Source of the DNA: an uncultured Methanomassiliicoccus sp.
GTDB lineage: Archaea; Thermoplasmatota; Thermoplasmata; Methanomassiliicoccales; Methanomassiliicoccaceae
NCBI GenBank assembly: GCA_905203995.1
Contig: CAJKXZ010000005.1
Coordinates: forward strand, 1 to 64,000
Direction of reading: 5' to 3'
DNA length: 64,000 nucleotides
The number at the start of each line of letters is the position of its first letter. Within the stretch, counting starts at the first letter, position 1. Made by a program: the position numbers and the translations under genes. Positions 49,525-58,761 of this stretch are shown here, piece by piece. The notes under the pieces were generated by a model. It was not told where the DNA came from and did no database searches. It saw nothing but the letters and a program-made list of their open reading frames with translations.

Positions 49525-50055
49525 ATGAACAATCGCGTTAAAGATGCACTGATCCGCTGCAATGCACTGGCTTATGGAGATTTTACGTTAGCTTCTGGCA
49601 AGAAAAGCGAATATTACATCGACATCAAAAAAGCCAGTACTGATCCTTACATTCTGGAGATCATTGCCGATGAGATGGCCAAAGAGATTGAAAACCAAGG
49701 TCTGCAATTTGCGCTGATTGGCGGTGTTGCCCTTGGTTCAGTTCCGCTGGCGGTTGCTCTTTCCTTACGGACTAAAATCCCTTATGTGATGATCCGCAAG
49801 GAAAAGAAAGATCACGGTACTCAGAAACTGATTGAAGGGACGATGCCGGAAGGTTCGAAGATCCTGATGGTGGAAGACGTCATCACTTCTGCTGGTTCAG
49901 TTTCAACAGCCATCGACGTCGTTCGCAATGCCGGGGGTATCGTGGAAAACGTTTTCTGCGTGGTTGATCGGCAGTCTGGTGGCTTAGAGGCACTGCAGCA
50001 GAAAAATGTCAACCTGCTTTCTCTGATTACTGCCGAGGATGTGTTAAAGAAATGA
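49525..50055 (+). CDS. pyrE: Orotate phosphoribosyltransferase
   Basis: 176 residues from ATG 49525, with GGAG upstream. ALAYGDFTLASGKKSEYYIDIKKASTDP is the orotate-binding start, IRKEKKDHGTQKLIEG the catalytic loop, and ILMVEDVITSAGSVSTAID the PRPP-binding motif. It makes orotidine 5'-phosphate in pyrimidine synthesis. Stop overlaps the uracil-DNA glycosylase start by 4 bp. Confidence 0.96.
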   Translation: MNNRVKDALIRCNALAYGDFTLASGKKSEYYIDIKKASTDPYILEIIADEMAKEIENQGLQFALIGGVALGSVPLAVALSLRTKIPYVMIRKEKKDHGTQKLIEGTMPEGSKILMVEDVITSAGSVSTAIDVVRNAGGIVENVFCVVDRQSGGLEALQQKNVNLLSLITAEDVLKK

Positions 50056-50579
50056 TTGATTGCCGGGACTGCACGCTCTGTGAAGGCAGACTCAACATCG
50101 TCTTACCTGATGGTGATCCCGCTTCACCAGTCGCTTTTGTTGGTGAAGCACCTGGTGCTGATGAAGACCGCCTGGGCAAGCCCTTCGTAGGTAAGTCGGG
50201 TAAAGTCCTCAGCCGCTTGATGGAAGAGGTCGGTCTTGAACGTCAGAGCGTTTTCATTACCAATACGGTAAAGTGCCGTCCTCCGCAAAACCGGGCACCC
50301 ACCACCAAAGAGATGGCTGCCTGTTACCCTCGTTTAGAAAAAGAACTGAAGGATCGTAAGTTAATCGTGGCTCTGGGCCGCTCCGCCGCCAAAGACTTAC
50401 TAGGTCGCGAAGTGAAAATGGGTGCTGAAGCCAATACCATCGTGCCAGTTTCTATCGGCGGCCATGAAATCGGTGTTTTAATCGCTTACCATCCAGCAGC
50501 CACCTTCTACAGCAAAGAAGCACTTATCCGCCTTAAAGAAGCAATTGAAATTGCTAAAAAATATATGGCGGCAGAGTAA
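50052..50579 (+). CDS. udg: Type-4 uracil-DNA glycosylase (iron-sulfur)
   Basis: 175 residues. Motif A GEAPGADEDRLGKPFVGKSG (31-50), VKCRPPQNRAPT and the late AYHPAATFYS (motif with catalytic His) are the family signature. C4, C7, C75 and C91 match the four 4Fe-4S ligands by spacing (CxxC, then 16 residues between the last two). It removes uracil from DNA. Translationally coupled to pyrE, which is a sensible pyrimidine-related pairing. Confidence 0.95.
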   Translation: MIDCRDCTLCEGRLNIVLPDGDPASPVAFVGEAPGADEDRLGKPFVGKSGKVLSRLMEEVGLERQSVFITNTVKCRPPQNRAPTTKEMAACYPRLEKELKDRKLIVALGRSAAKDLLGREVKMGAEANTIVPVSIGGHEIGVLIAYHPAATFYSKEALIRLKEAIEIAKKYMAAE

Positions 50580-50653
50580 ATTAATGTCTGGATGACCGTA
50601 AGAGCTATTTAGCGGTACAATTATGAGTTGAAGAATCGCGGGGACTGTACATC

Positions 50654-51598
50654 ATGTCTTTAATAATTACTCCAGATGAGCTTATCAAGACACATGGTAA
50701 GCTTTTCTGCCAAGGTTATTACACCTTAGTCGATGAAGAGCGTGGTATTGCCACCTTAATCGAATGCTGCAACGTGAAAGGCGCCATGGAATGGGATATT
50801 GCCAACAGAAAACGCAGCGGCGGTGTTTTGCAGAGTATTCGCACGGACGGCAACATGCTGGTCATGGAAGCAAAACTGGGTGAAGGTGAAGTAAACTTTG
50901 GGCCGGCAGCCAAAGGCATCGGGGCTTCCGCCTTGAAGGCCGTAAATGTTGAAGGCGACATGGTAAAGACCACTTGGATTGGGTTGGCCGGCGCTAGCGT
51001 CGGGGTCGGTGTCTGTTTAGCACAGGGGCCGGGAGTAATCAAAGCGGAATACCCAGAAGGTTTTCAGGTCGGCGGGGCCAATCGGATTTTAGTCAACATC
51101 TACACCCCCAAACTGGTGCGGGTAGTTTATGCCGCTGATGACACCGACACGAAAGAGAAAGGTGCTTCCTGGGTCTTAATGCTGAAAATGGCGCAGTCCG
51201 CGCCTTACGGTAAGTTCTTGGATCATAAGATCACTCAGCTCAACCCCAAAGTGCCGGAAAAAACCACCAATTGTGCGGCAGTGGCTGTTTCTTTTGCAGT
51301 CCGCGAGGATGAAATTGAGAAACTTACTGATTATGTAATCAATTACTTGCGTGAGCATACCGATTCTGATGAAACTACGCTGGTGGTTTATCAGGGTCTT
51401 AAAATCCCTGAAACTTTGAGTGCTTACGGCTTAAGAGCCAAGAAGGAAATTCTTACGATCGATGATGCCCGCCAAGCCGCTGCCGAGGGCGGAGCGAAAA
51501 TTATAAAAATCACCGGTGAAAACGGAACTATCGGTGCTGTAGCTGCGATTGGTTGCTTTGATATGGGCCTGATGGCAGCTGACATCCTCGATGATTAA
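50654..51598 (+). CDS. Probable methanogenesis marker protein 11 (DUF1743-type)
   Basis: 314 residues. VYAADDTDTKEKGASWVL carries the DDTD motif, and GENGTIGAVAAIGCFDMGL the C-terminal block, both shared with the TiaS-like DUF1743 domain; the rest resembles the methanogenesis marker 11 family, found essentially only in methanogens. Biochemical role unknown. It stands alone after the pyrE-udg pair, with a weak promoter upstream. The name is from memory of the family and should be treated as likely, not certain. Confidence 0.7.
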   Translation: MSLIITPDELIKTHGKLFCQGYYTLVDEERGIATLIECCNVKGAMEWDIANRKRSGGVLQSIRTDGNMLVMEAKLGEGEVNFGPAAKGIGASALKAVNVEGDMVKTTWIGLAGASVGVGVCLAQGPGVIKAEYPEGFQVGGANRILVNIYTPKLVRVVYAADDTDTKEKGASWVLMLKMAQSAPYGKFLDHKITQLNPKVPEKTTNCAAVAVSFAVREDEIEKLTDYVINYLREHTDSDETTLVVYQGLKIPETLSAYGLRAKKEILTIDDARQAAAEGGAKIIKITGENGTIGAVAAIGCFDMGLMAADILDD

Positions 51599-51623
51599 GT
51601 TCATAGCCCTCTGGTGAAAAATA

Positions 51624-52406
51624 ATGAAGCAGGAAATCTCGAAAGCGATCTCTTCAACAGCCTATCAGACTTACGAGAAGCGTTTGTTCAAAGAGGTTTC
51701 TGAGGAAAACGTACCCCATCATGTAGCAGTCATCATGGACGGCAACCGACGCTTTGCCAAGGAACGGGGCATTTCTTCCACCGAAGGTCATCTCAAAGGA
51801 AAAGAAAAATTGGAAGAGCTGCTGGAATGGTGCATGGAGCTGGATATTAAAGTTCTGACCGTCTATGCCTTCTCCACGGAAAACAGCAAACGCAGCACCG
51901 AAGAAGTCGCTGCCTTGATGGATCTTTTTGAAGAGAATTTTATCAAACTGGCTGATGACGATCGTGTTCACAAGTACGGGATTAAAGTCAAAGTACTCGG
52001 ACAGCGAGAACTGATCCCGCCCAACGTTATGGAAGCTATCGAGGTCGCGGAAGAGAAGACTAAAGACTATTCTGATCACTACTACAACATTGCCTTGGCA
52101 TACGGTTCTCGTCAGGAAATAATTCAAGCGGTCAAACAGATCGCGCAAAAAGTGAAAGACGGTGAAATGGAGATCGACGATATCTGCGAAGAAACCGTTT
52201 CCACTTGTCTCTACACTGCTGATTTTCCTGATCCGGATTTAGTCCTGCGTACTTCTGGTGAAGAAAGAGTTTCTAATTTTCTGCTCTGGCAGCTAGCCTA
52301 TTCGGAATTGTATTTCACTGATGTCTACTGGCCCGGGTTCAGAAAAATCGACTTTTTGCGAGCCATTCGTTCTTACCAAATGCGCCAGCGGCGCTTCGGT
52401 ACGTGA
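51624..52406 (+). CDS. uppS: Polyprenyl diphosphate synthase (undecaprenyl-type, cis-prenyltransferase)
   Basis: 260 residues. HVAVIMDGNRRFAKERG contains the catalytic Asp of cis-prenyltransferases, followed by GHLKGKEKLEELLEW, YAFSTENSKR, and the late LVLRTSGEERVSNFLLWQLAYSELYF block. It elongates isoprenyl diphosphates with cis double bonds to make the lipid carrier for glycosylation of surface proteins. 25 bp after marker protein 11. Confidence 0.95.
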   Translation: MKQEISKAISSTAYQTYEKRLFKEVSEENVPHHVAVIMDGNRRFAKERGISSTEGHLKGKEKLEELLEWCMELDIKVLTVYAFSTENSKRSTEEVAALMDLFEENFIKLADDDRVHKYGIKVKVLGQRELIPPNVMEAIEVAEEKTKDYSDHYYNIALAYGSRQEIIQAVKQIAQKVKDGEMEIDDICEETVSTCLYTADFPDPDLVLRTSGEERVSNFLLWQLAYSELYFTDVYWPGFRKIDFLRAIRSYQMRQRRFGT

Positions 52407-52450
52407 AAACATTTTTCTAGAGTGGATCTGCTGAGGGGTGCGAGCAGATC

Positions 52451-54172
52451 ATGGCTAAATACGACTTAATCTTCATTCACGCCCCCAGTGTTTATGATTT
52501 TAGAAAGGAATCTCTGTTTTACGGGCCAGTCAGCGATTTGGTGCCTTCGACACCCGTCTTTGAGATGTATCCTTTCGGTTTCACGACAATGGCTGCTCAT
52601 CTGAGCAAAGCTGGCTACAAAGTGCGAATTATTAATCTGGCCAGCATGATGCTGAACGATAACAAACTGGATGTGGAAGCTTTTCTTTCTAAGTTAGACG
52701 CTACCGTCTTCGGTATCGATCTTCACTGGCTGCCGCATGCCCACGGTTCACTGGCTATCGCGGAAATTCTTAAAAAACAGCACCCGCAGGCCAAAATCCT
52801 CTTTGGTGGTTTTTCATCTTCATATTTCCAAGAAGAATTGATCCAGTATCCGCAGGTAGATTTAGTCATGCGCGGTGACTCGGTAGAGCCGGCAGTCGTG
52901 ACGATGATGGACACCCTCAGCAAAGGCGGCGATCTTTCTAAGGTGCCTAACTTAACCTGGAAAGAAAACGGCAAGGTCCGCATTAATGAGATGTCCTTCA
53001 TTCCAGAAGATTTAGATTATCTGGATATTGATTATGCCTGGATTATTAAATCAGTCATTAAAACCATGGATATGGAAGGTGCCAAGCCTTTCAAAGACTG
53101 GGACCGTTACCCGCTGACTGTTGCTTTCACCGTCCGTGGCTGTGCTCATCGCTGTGCGGTGTGCGGCGGCAGCTGCGGCGCTAACAAACTGGTAGTCGGC
53201 CGTTCCAAGCCTGCTTTCCGCAGCCCGGAAAAGGTCGCCCAGGACATCAGTAATGTGGAAAATTATCTGAAAGCACCGGTCTTTGTCGTGGGTGATCTGC
53301 GGCAGCAGGGCGAGTCCTACGCTGAACGCTTCTTCAAAGAATGCAAACGGCTCGATATTGACACGCATGTTATTCTTGAATACTTTGTACCACCGCCAGA
53401 GTCTTTCTTCAAGGCCGCCAATGCCACCTTCAGCCGCTATTCTATCCAGTTCTCACCTGACTCTCACGAAGAAAATGTCCGTTATGCGCTGGGACGTAAG
53501 TTTGACAATTATTCCATGAACCGAAGCATCGGCTTTGCCTTACAGAATGGCTGTCAGCGCTTTGACATGTTTTTCATGATTGGCTTACCTGAACAAACGC
53601 CGGAATCGGCAATCAGTTCTGCCGAGTATACTAAGAAGCTCTACAACGATAACAACAACGACAGCCGTCTGCACGTCTACACTTCTCCGCTGGCACCGTT
53701 TCTCGATCCAGGAAGTTTTGCTTTTGAAAACCCGGAAAAGTATGGCTACAAGCTGCTGGCACACACTCTGGAAGAACACCGGGTGCGTTTGACCAATCCC
53801 AGCTGGAAAGATGTACTTTCTTATGAAACACGCTGGATGAACCGTGACCAGATTGCCCAGACGTCCTATGACGCCGCTGATCTGTTGAGCAAAGTAAGAC
53901 TGGAAGTCGGGCACATTTCGCAAGAGGAATATGCGGAAATTACCCACCGCTCTCAAGAGGCAAGAGAGCTGCTGGCTGAAGTAGAAGTAGCTGTTAATCT
54001 GGCCGATCCCACCGACCGTCAGACTGCTTTAGCTGCTTTAAAAACACGCAGCCTGGAACTGATGGAATCCACTATCTGTCAAAAAAGAGATTTGGAGTGG
54101 GACACCCAGAGTGTCTTCCGCAGTGCCCCCCGTGTCGTCAAAGGTTTGATCTTTAAAAAGAAGAAAAAATGA
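52451..54172 (+). CDS. B12-binding radical SAM protein
   Basis: 573 residues. The N-terminal third is a cobalamin-binding Rossmann domain (VFGIDLHWLPHAHGSLAIAEIL, ILFGGFSSSYF, VDLVMRGDSVEPAV). The radical SAM domain follows, with the cluster motif RGCAHRCAVCGGS (CxxxCxxC) at about residue 230 and FFMIGLPEQTPES later. A C-terminal helical region ends in KKKKK. It may belong to the Ta0216 family of Thermoplasmata, as I recall; reaction unknown, probably a methylation or rearrangement. Single gene, convergent with proC. Confidence 0.85.
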   Translation: MAKYDLIFIHAPSVYDFRKESLFYGPVSDLVPSTPVFEMYPFGFTTMAAHLSKAGYKVRIINLASMMLNDNKLDVEAFLSKLDATVFGIDLHWLPHAHGSLAIAEILKKQHPQAKILFGGFSSSYFQEELIQYPQVDLVMRGDSVEPAVVTMMDTLSKGGDLSKVPNLTWKENGKVRINEMSFIPEDLDYLDIDYAWIIKSVIKTMDMEGAKPFKDWDRYPLTVAFTVRGCAHRCAVCGGSCGANKLVVGRSKPAFRSPEKVAQDISNVENYLKAPVFVVGDLRQQGESYAERFFKECKRLDIDTHVILEYFVPPPESFFKAANATFSRYSIQFSPDSHEENVRYALGRKFDNYSMNRSIGFALQNGCQRFDMFFMIGLPEQTPESAISSAEYTKKLYNDNNNDSRLHVYTSPLAPFLDPGSFAFENPEKYGYKLLAHTLEEHRVRLTNPSWKDVLSYETRWMNRDQIAQTSYDAADLLSKVRLEVGHISQEEYAEITHRSQEARELLAEVEVAVNLADPTDRQTALAALKTRSLELMESTICQKRDLEWDTQSVFRSAPRVVKGLIFKKKKK

Positions 54173-54194
54173 GAGTTAGTTTTTACCTAACTCT
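54172..54194. terminator. Bidirectional hairpin between convergent genes
   Basis: AGAGTTAG (54172-54179) pairs with CTAACTCT (54187-54194), loop TTTTTAC. It overlaps the ends of both the radical SAM gene and proC. Confidence 0.5.
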
Positions 54195-54985
54195 TTGGAT
54201 CTTTCCGTGGCGGCAAGCACCGCATCGATAAAGGCTCCGCGAACGGCGGAATTCTCTAGAATGCGCATGCCTTCAATAGTTGTGCCGGCTGGGGAAGTGA
54301 CCATATCTTTAGCCTGACCGGGGTGCATCTTGGTTTCGAGGATGGTTTTAGCTGCTCCCAATACGGTCTGAGAAGCCAGGGCAGTAGCAACATCACGGGG
54401 TAAACCGGCCATCACACCGCCGTCTGACAAAGCTTCGATCACTAAGTAAATGTAGGCGGGACCGGAACCACTGAGACCGGTAACGGCATCCAGCTGTTTT
54501 TCGTCCATGGCATAAGCGATGCCCACGGCTTCTAGTATTTTTTGCACAAGCGCTTTGTCTTCTTCTTTGGCATATTTTCCTAAGGCGAAAGCCGAAGCCG
54601 ACGCACTGACCAAGCAGGGTTGGTTAGGCATAACTCGGACGACTCTTACGCCTTCATTGAGATGAGCTTCGATGGAAGCGATCTTCACACCGGCAGCGAT
54701 CGAAATAATCAGATGCTCGGCAGTCAACTGTGGTTTCAGTTCTTCCAGGACGGTAGCCACTACGTTAGGTTTGACAGCGAGAATGATGACTTTGGCTTCT
54801 TTAGCCACTTCTTTATTGTCTTCTGTTACATCCACGGCTAACTTGCTTTTGATATACTCACGGCGGGGAGCAAAAACTTCGCTGGCAATCAATTCGTCTT
54901 TCGTTGTCAGCTGTCCCTCAATCAATCCTTTCATCAGGGCTTCGGCCATGTTGCCGGCGCCAATAAATCCAAATTTTTTACTCAT
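54176..54985 (-). CDS. proC: Pyrroline-5-carboxylate reductase
   Basis: 269 residues from the ATG at 54985 (an ATG at 55003 is an alternative). FGFIGAGNMAEALMKGLI is the NAD(P)H-binding start, VRVMPNQPCLVSASASAFA and LSGSGPAYIYLVIEALSDGGVMAGLPRDVATALASQTVLGAA the family signature, and SPAGTTIEGMRILE the C-terminal active site. It makes proline from pyrroline-5-carboxylate. Single gene, divergent from the fpo operon. Confidence 0.95.
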   Translation of the reverse strand: MSKKFGFIGAGNMAEALMKGLIEGQLTTKDELIASEVFAPRREYIKSKLAVDVTEDNKEVAKEAKVIILAVKPNVVATVLEELKPQLTAEHLIISIAAGVKIASIEAHLNEGVRVVRVMPNQPCLVSASASAFALGKYAKEEDKALVQKILEAVGIAYAMDEKQLDAVTGLSGSGPAYIYLVIEALSDGGVMAGLPRDVATALASQTVLGAAKTILETKMHPGQAKDMVTSPAGTTIEGMRILENSAVRGAFIDAVLAATERSKELGKN

Positions 54986-55169
54986 AATCTGCACCACATG
55001 CATTGAAAATTGTTTGATAGGCGCCTAACCGCACCAATGCTTCTTGAATTTTCGCTTTGATTCTTAAGGCGTTGGTATTATATACTCTGTAGCAGGTTGG
55101 TTAGTTTTGTAATAGGTTAACGCAGATATATTCGGCCTCACTGGCTGTCCGATTATTACATCGACAATG

Positions 55170-55178
55170 TATTTATAG
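55170..55178 (+). promoter_or_regulatory. TATA box of fpo operon
   Basis: TATTTATAG centred 26 bp before the fpoA ATG (55200). There is no Shine-Dalgarno, so the operon mRNA is probably leaderless. Other TATA-like words at 55089 (TATTATATAC) could serve proC or an alternative start. Confidence 0.6.
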
Positions 55179-55199
55179 AGGCATCATATTGTCCATCCA

Positions 55200-55559
55200 A
55201 TGCTCTGGGATACCTATTTGCCGGTCGCAATCTTCTCAGTGGTTGCGTTGGGATTTCCGATATTGGCATTCTACGTCTCAAGGTTTTTCCGTCCTACTCG
55301 AGTGACGCCCCTTAAGCGTGAGACTTACGAATGCGGTGAGGTTCCAATTGGAGGAGCACAGATCCAGTTCCATTTTCAATTCTATATGTTTGCAATTATT
55401 TTCGTTGTTTTCGATGTAGTTACAATCTTTTTGATGATCTGGGCTCTTTCTCTTGATTACCTCATGTTTGATGCCAAACTGATGATGTTGGCGTTCTTTG
55501 CCCTACTCTTAGTAGGTGTCTATTACGCCCTCAAGAAGGAGGAGAAGCTATGGATTTGA
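55200..55559 (+). CDS. fpoA: Fpo/Nuo-type complex I subunit A
   Basis: 119 residues with three membrane helices. ETYECGEVPIGGAQIQFHFQFYMFAIIFVVFDVVTIFL is the NuoA signature, with the conserved Cys-Gly loop and the F-V-FD-E/V helix. It forms part of the membrane foot joining the peripheral arm. First gene of the operon, with a leaderless promoter. Overlaps fpoB by 10 bp. Confidence 0.96.
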   Translation: MLWDTYLPVAIFSVVALGFPILAFYVSRFFRPTRVTPLKRETYECGEVPIGGAQIQFHFQFYMFAIIFVVFDVVTIFLMIWALSLDYLMFDAKLMMLAFFALLLVGVYYALKKEEKLWI

Positions 55560-56113
55560 GTTTGTTTCCAAATGCCATCTCGATGACAATTGATGAGTTC
55601 AAAGCTTGGTCCAGCGAAGTTGTTGATGAACTCAGCAGATCGTCTGGAATCAAGCGTCTCGTCGATAAGGCAACAGCGCCAATCTGGAGTTGGGCACAGA
55701 GAAACTCTCTGCACCCTCTGCACTTTGGTATTGCTTGCTGCGCTCTGGAAATGGCTGCAGCCTCTGCCCCGAGATTTGATGCGGAAAGGCTCGGTGTTGT
55801 ATATCGTTCTTCACCAAGACAAACTGATGTTTTGCTGGTGAACGGATGGGTAACAAAAAAACTCCGTCCTGCTCTTCGTCGTCTCTACGAGGAAATACCT
55901 GATCCAAAGTGGGTCGTAGCGATGGGAGAATGCGCAATTTCAGGTGGACCCTGGTATGATTCATACAATGTTGTGCAGGGCGTCGACACTTTCATTCCAG
56001 TCGACATTTACATTCCCGGCTGCCCGTCAAGACCCGAAGCAATGATCGATGGTTTTCTGAAGCTGCAAGAGAAAATTAAGGTAGAGCAACAGGGTACATT
56101 CTTGGATGATTGA
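55550..56113 (+). CDS. fpoB: Complex I subunit B (terminal iron-sulfur cluster protein)
   Basis: 187 residues. C63, C64, C128 and C158 (IACCALEM, GECAISGG, IPGCPSRPEA) are the four ligands of the N2-type 4Fe-4S cluster that passes electrons to the membrane carrier. SPRQTDVLLVNGWVTKK is the conserved region nearby. The N-terminal 50 residues (with a helix EFKAWSSEVVDEL) are longer than in the simplest NuoB proteins. Overlaps fpoA and fpoC. Confidence 0.97.
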   Translation: MDLSLFPNAISMTIDEFKAWSSEVVDELSRSSGIKRLVDKATAPIWSWAQRNSLHPLHFGIACCALEMAAASAPRFDAERLGVVYRSSPRQTDVLLVNGWVTKKLRPALRRLYEEIPDPKWVVAMGECAISGGPWYDSYNVVQGVDTFIPVDIYIPGCPSRPEAMIDGFLKLQEKIKVEQQGTFLDD

Positions 56114-56585
56114 GGTGAATATATTGGCTGATGCATATACAATCGAACAAGTCAAGGAAAAAATCACCTCAGCATTTTCATCTGAGGAAGTAAAGATCCT
56201 TGATAAGACGCGCCCCCGCCAAATCTATATGGAAGCGGACAAGGACGCGATTCTTAAACTCTGCACGTTCCTGAAGGACGAACTTAATTTTGAACACTGC
56301 TCATGTGTGTCGGGCGTTGATCGCATCGATCGCTTCCAAGTTGTCTATCACATTACCTCTTATGCGAACAGCATCATGGTGGAAATCGTGGTTGACCTGC
56401 CTCATGACAATCCAGAAATCGACACCATTTCCCTGTTATGGGGTGGAGCGAACTGGCATGAGAGAGAAGCCTACGACATGTATGGTATAATTTTCAAGAA
56501 TCATCCTAAATTGGAGAGGATTCTGTTAGACGAGAGCGTTCAATTCTTCCCGATGAGGAAGGATTTCAAGAGTGGAGGTCTCTGA
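56106..56585 (+). CDS. fpoC: Complex I subunit C
   Basis: 159 residues. HCSCVSGVDRIDRFQVVYHITSYA, DTISLLWGGANWHEREAYDMYGIIFKNHPKLERILL is the NuoC/30-kDa signature (the W-ERE-YD-FG motif). It supports the Fe-S subunits in the peripheral arm. Separate from fpoD, unlike the NuoCD fusion of E. coli. Overlaps fpoB by 8 bp. Confidence 0.96.
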   Translation: MIEVNILADAYTIEQVKEKITSAFSSEEVKILDKTRPRQIYMEADKDAILKLCTFLKDELNFEHCSCVSGVDRIDRFQVVYHITSYANSIMVEIVVDLPHDNPEIDTISLLWGGANWHEREAYDMYGIIFKNHPKLERILLDESVQFFPMRKDFKSGGL

Positions 56586-56586
56586 G

Positions 56587-57669
56587 ATGGCAAAAATGTG
56601 GATTAACATGGGTCCTCAGCACCCTATGACTCACGGTCTCTGGAATCTACGTATTGAAGTAGATGGAGAAACCGTTACAAATTCAGAGCCAGTTATCGGA
56701 TATCTTCACCGCGGATGGGAAAAGATGACCGAGGACAGAACTTATCCTCAGATCATTCCCATGGCCGACAGACTTTGCTATGGTTCATCCTACACCTGGA
56801 GCCACGTCTACTGTTTGGCAGTAGAAGATCTCATGGAGCTAGAAGTTCCTGAGCGTGCTAAATACATCCGGGTCATCGCCGATGAACTGCAGAGAATCGC
56901 TTCCCACTTGATGTGGTTGGCAGCTATCGGTCCTGACCTTGGTAACCTGACTATTTTCCTCTACGCTATGAGAGAAAGAGAACTCTTCATGGATCTTTTC
57001 CAGTCTCTGTGCGGTGCGAGAATGACCTATAATTATACTCGTATCGGCGGTGTAAGGAATGATACCACTCCTGAATGGGAGAGAGATCTTGTCAGAACCC
57101 TCGACTTCTTTGAAAAGCGGATGGACGAATACGAAGACCTCGTAGATCGTAACGTCGTTTTCAGAATGAGAATGGAGGATCTTGCCCCGCTCTCAGCAGC
57201 AGAGGCAATTAACCTTGGTGTGACCGGACCAAGTTTGCGTGGCAGCGGTGTAGATTATGATATCCGTAAAGTAGATCCCTATGAGGTCTACGAAAACTTA
57301 GACTGGGCTCCTTGTATGCAGCCAGACGGCGATGTTTACGCAAGGTACAGAGTAAGAATGGATGAAATGAGAATGTCTGTACAGATCATCCGTGACGCTC
57401 TGAAGAAGATGCCGCAGGGACCGGTTAGAGTAAAACCACCGCGCACTGCCCCGGTAGGAACTGGTGTAGCTAGAATGGAAGACCCTCGTGGAGAGAGTCT
57501 GATGTATGTTATCGGTGACGGTACAGACAAACCCTTCAGACTGAAAGTCAGAAGTCCGTTCTTCGTCACACTTTCTGCCGCACCTGTCATGGTAAATGGA
57601 TGCAAAGTTGCAGACGTCCCCTCGATTATGGGTATGCTTGATGTCTGTATGGGTGAAACGGACAGGTGA
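56587..57669 (+). CDS. fpoD: Complex I subunit D
   Basis: 360 residues from ATG 56587, preceded by GGAGG; the stop of fpoC lies in between. INMGPQHPMTHGLWNLRIEVDGE contains the H-P-THG quinone/carrier-site histidine region, IGYLHRGWEKM and PRVGGV-like TRIGGVRNDTT follow, and the C-terminus has PRGESLMYVIGDGTDKPFRLKVRSPFF. It would hold the site where the membrane carrier (methanophenazine or other) is reduced. Part of the peripheral arm. Confidence 0.97.
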   Translation: MAKMWINMGPQHPMTHGLWNLRIEVDGETVTNSEPVIGYLHRGWEKMTEDRTYPQIIPMADRLCYGSSYTWSHVYCLAVEDLMELEVPERAKYIRVIADELQRIASHLMWLAAIGPDLGNLTIFLYAMRERELFMDLFQSLCGARMTYNYTRIGGVRNDTTPEWERDLVRTLDFFEKRMDEYEDLVDRNVVFRMRMEDLAPLSAAEAINLGVTGPSLRGSGVDYDIRKVDPYEVYENLDWAPCMQPDGDVYARYRVRMDEMRMSVQIIRDALKKMPQGPVRVKPPRTAPVGTGVARMEDPRGESLMYVIGDGTDKPFRLKVRSPFFVTLSAAPVMVNGCKVADVPSIMGMLDVCMGETDR

Positions 57670-57674
57670 TTCAA

Positions 57675-58760
57675 ATGGTGTCTATTGACTTATGGGGCGG
57701 AATGGATGCCCTTACAAATTGGTTGATGGATGACGTTTTAGGTGCATTCTTCAACTGGTTGGGCCTGCATGGTTTCGCAGATTTCCTGATGAGTGACACA
57801 CTGGGAACAGTGATTATGCTCTTGCTCATTGGTATCTTCGTTTTCATTGTAGGTTTCTTAGTGGACATTACGATGATCTGGCAAGAACGTAAGATGCTAG
57901 GAAGACTGATGGACCGTAGAGGTACCATGGTTGGTCCTTTGGGTTATTTCCAGAACATCGCTGATGGTTTGAAGACTTTCTTGAAAGAGACAATTATTCC
58001 CGAAAATGCCGATGAAGGCGTCTTCAACCTGGTTCCTGTCCTCTATATTGGAACTTCCGTACTCTTGTTAGGTACCTTACCTCTGAGTACACAGTGGTAC
58101 ATGTCCAACTCTGAGCTGGGTGTTCTGCTTACTTTTGCTATCTTCTGTATTGCACCGTTCGTTATTCTCCTCGGTGGCTGGGCTTCTAACAACAAATATA
58201 CCCTCATCGGTGGAATGCGTGCAGCAGCACAGATTATTTCGTATGAAATTCCCTTGTTCTTGGCTGTCGTTTCCGTTATCATCTTAACCGGTAGCATGAA
58301 CTACGGCGAAATCGTCGCCTGGCAGCAAGAGAATATCTGGTTGGGAATACCCTTAATCATCGGTTTCATCGTCTTCTTCGTTGGTATTATCGCGGAAGCC
58401 GAAAGAGTACCGTTCGACTTGCCTGAAGCAGAAGCTGAACTTGTCGAAGGATGGGGTACAGAATACGGTGGTTTCAGATTTGGTCTGATGATGCTTACTG
58501 ATTACTTCCGAGGATACGCTGGTTGTGCAGTCGTTGTACTCTTATTCCTCGGTGGCTGGGCCGGACCTAGCTTCATTCCTGAAGAAATCTGGTTCTTAAT
58601 CAAAGCCTTCATCGTGTTCGCAGTAATGATCTGGGTCAGAGGTGCTTTACCTCGTGTCAGGACCGATCAGATTCTGGGCATTGGTTGGAAGAGACTGTTA
58701 CCCTTGGCGGCAATCAACGTGTTCATTGCCATTGCCTTTAAAGCATTAGGAGTGTTCTAA
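57675..58760 (+). CDS. fpoH: Complex I subunit H
   Basis: 361 residues from ATG 57675 (a GTG at 57666 overlaps the fpoD stop). Eight membrane helices; WQERKMLGRLMDRRGTMVGPLGYFQNIADGLKTFLKE is the hallmark NuoH loop, and ERVPFDLPEAEAELVEGWGTEYGGFRFGLMMLTDYF the conserved acidic stretch of the E-channel. It connects the carrier site with the proton channels. Confidence 0.97.
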   Translation: MVSIDLWGGMDALTNWLMDDVLGAFFNWLGLHGFADFLMSDTLGTVIMLLLIGIFVFIVGFLVDITMIWQERKMLGRLMDRRGTMVGPLGYFQNIADGLKTFLKETIIPENADEGVFNLVPVLYIGTSVLLLGTLPLSTQWYMSNSELGVLLTFAIFCIAPFVILLGGWASNNKYTLIGGMRAAAQIISYEIPLFLAVVSVIILTGSMNYGEIVAWQQENIWLGIPLIIGFIVFFVGIIAEAERVPFDLPEAEAELVEGWGTEYGGFRFGLMMLTDYFRGYAGCAVVVLLFLGGWAGPSFIPEEIWFLIKAFIVFAVMIWVRGALPRVRTDQILGIGWKRLLPLAAINVFIAIAFKALGVF

Positions 58761-58761
58761 T

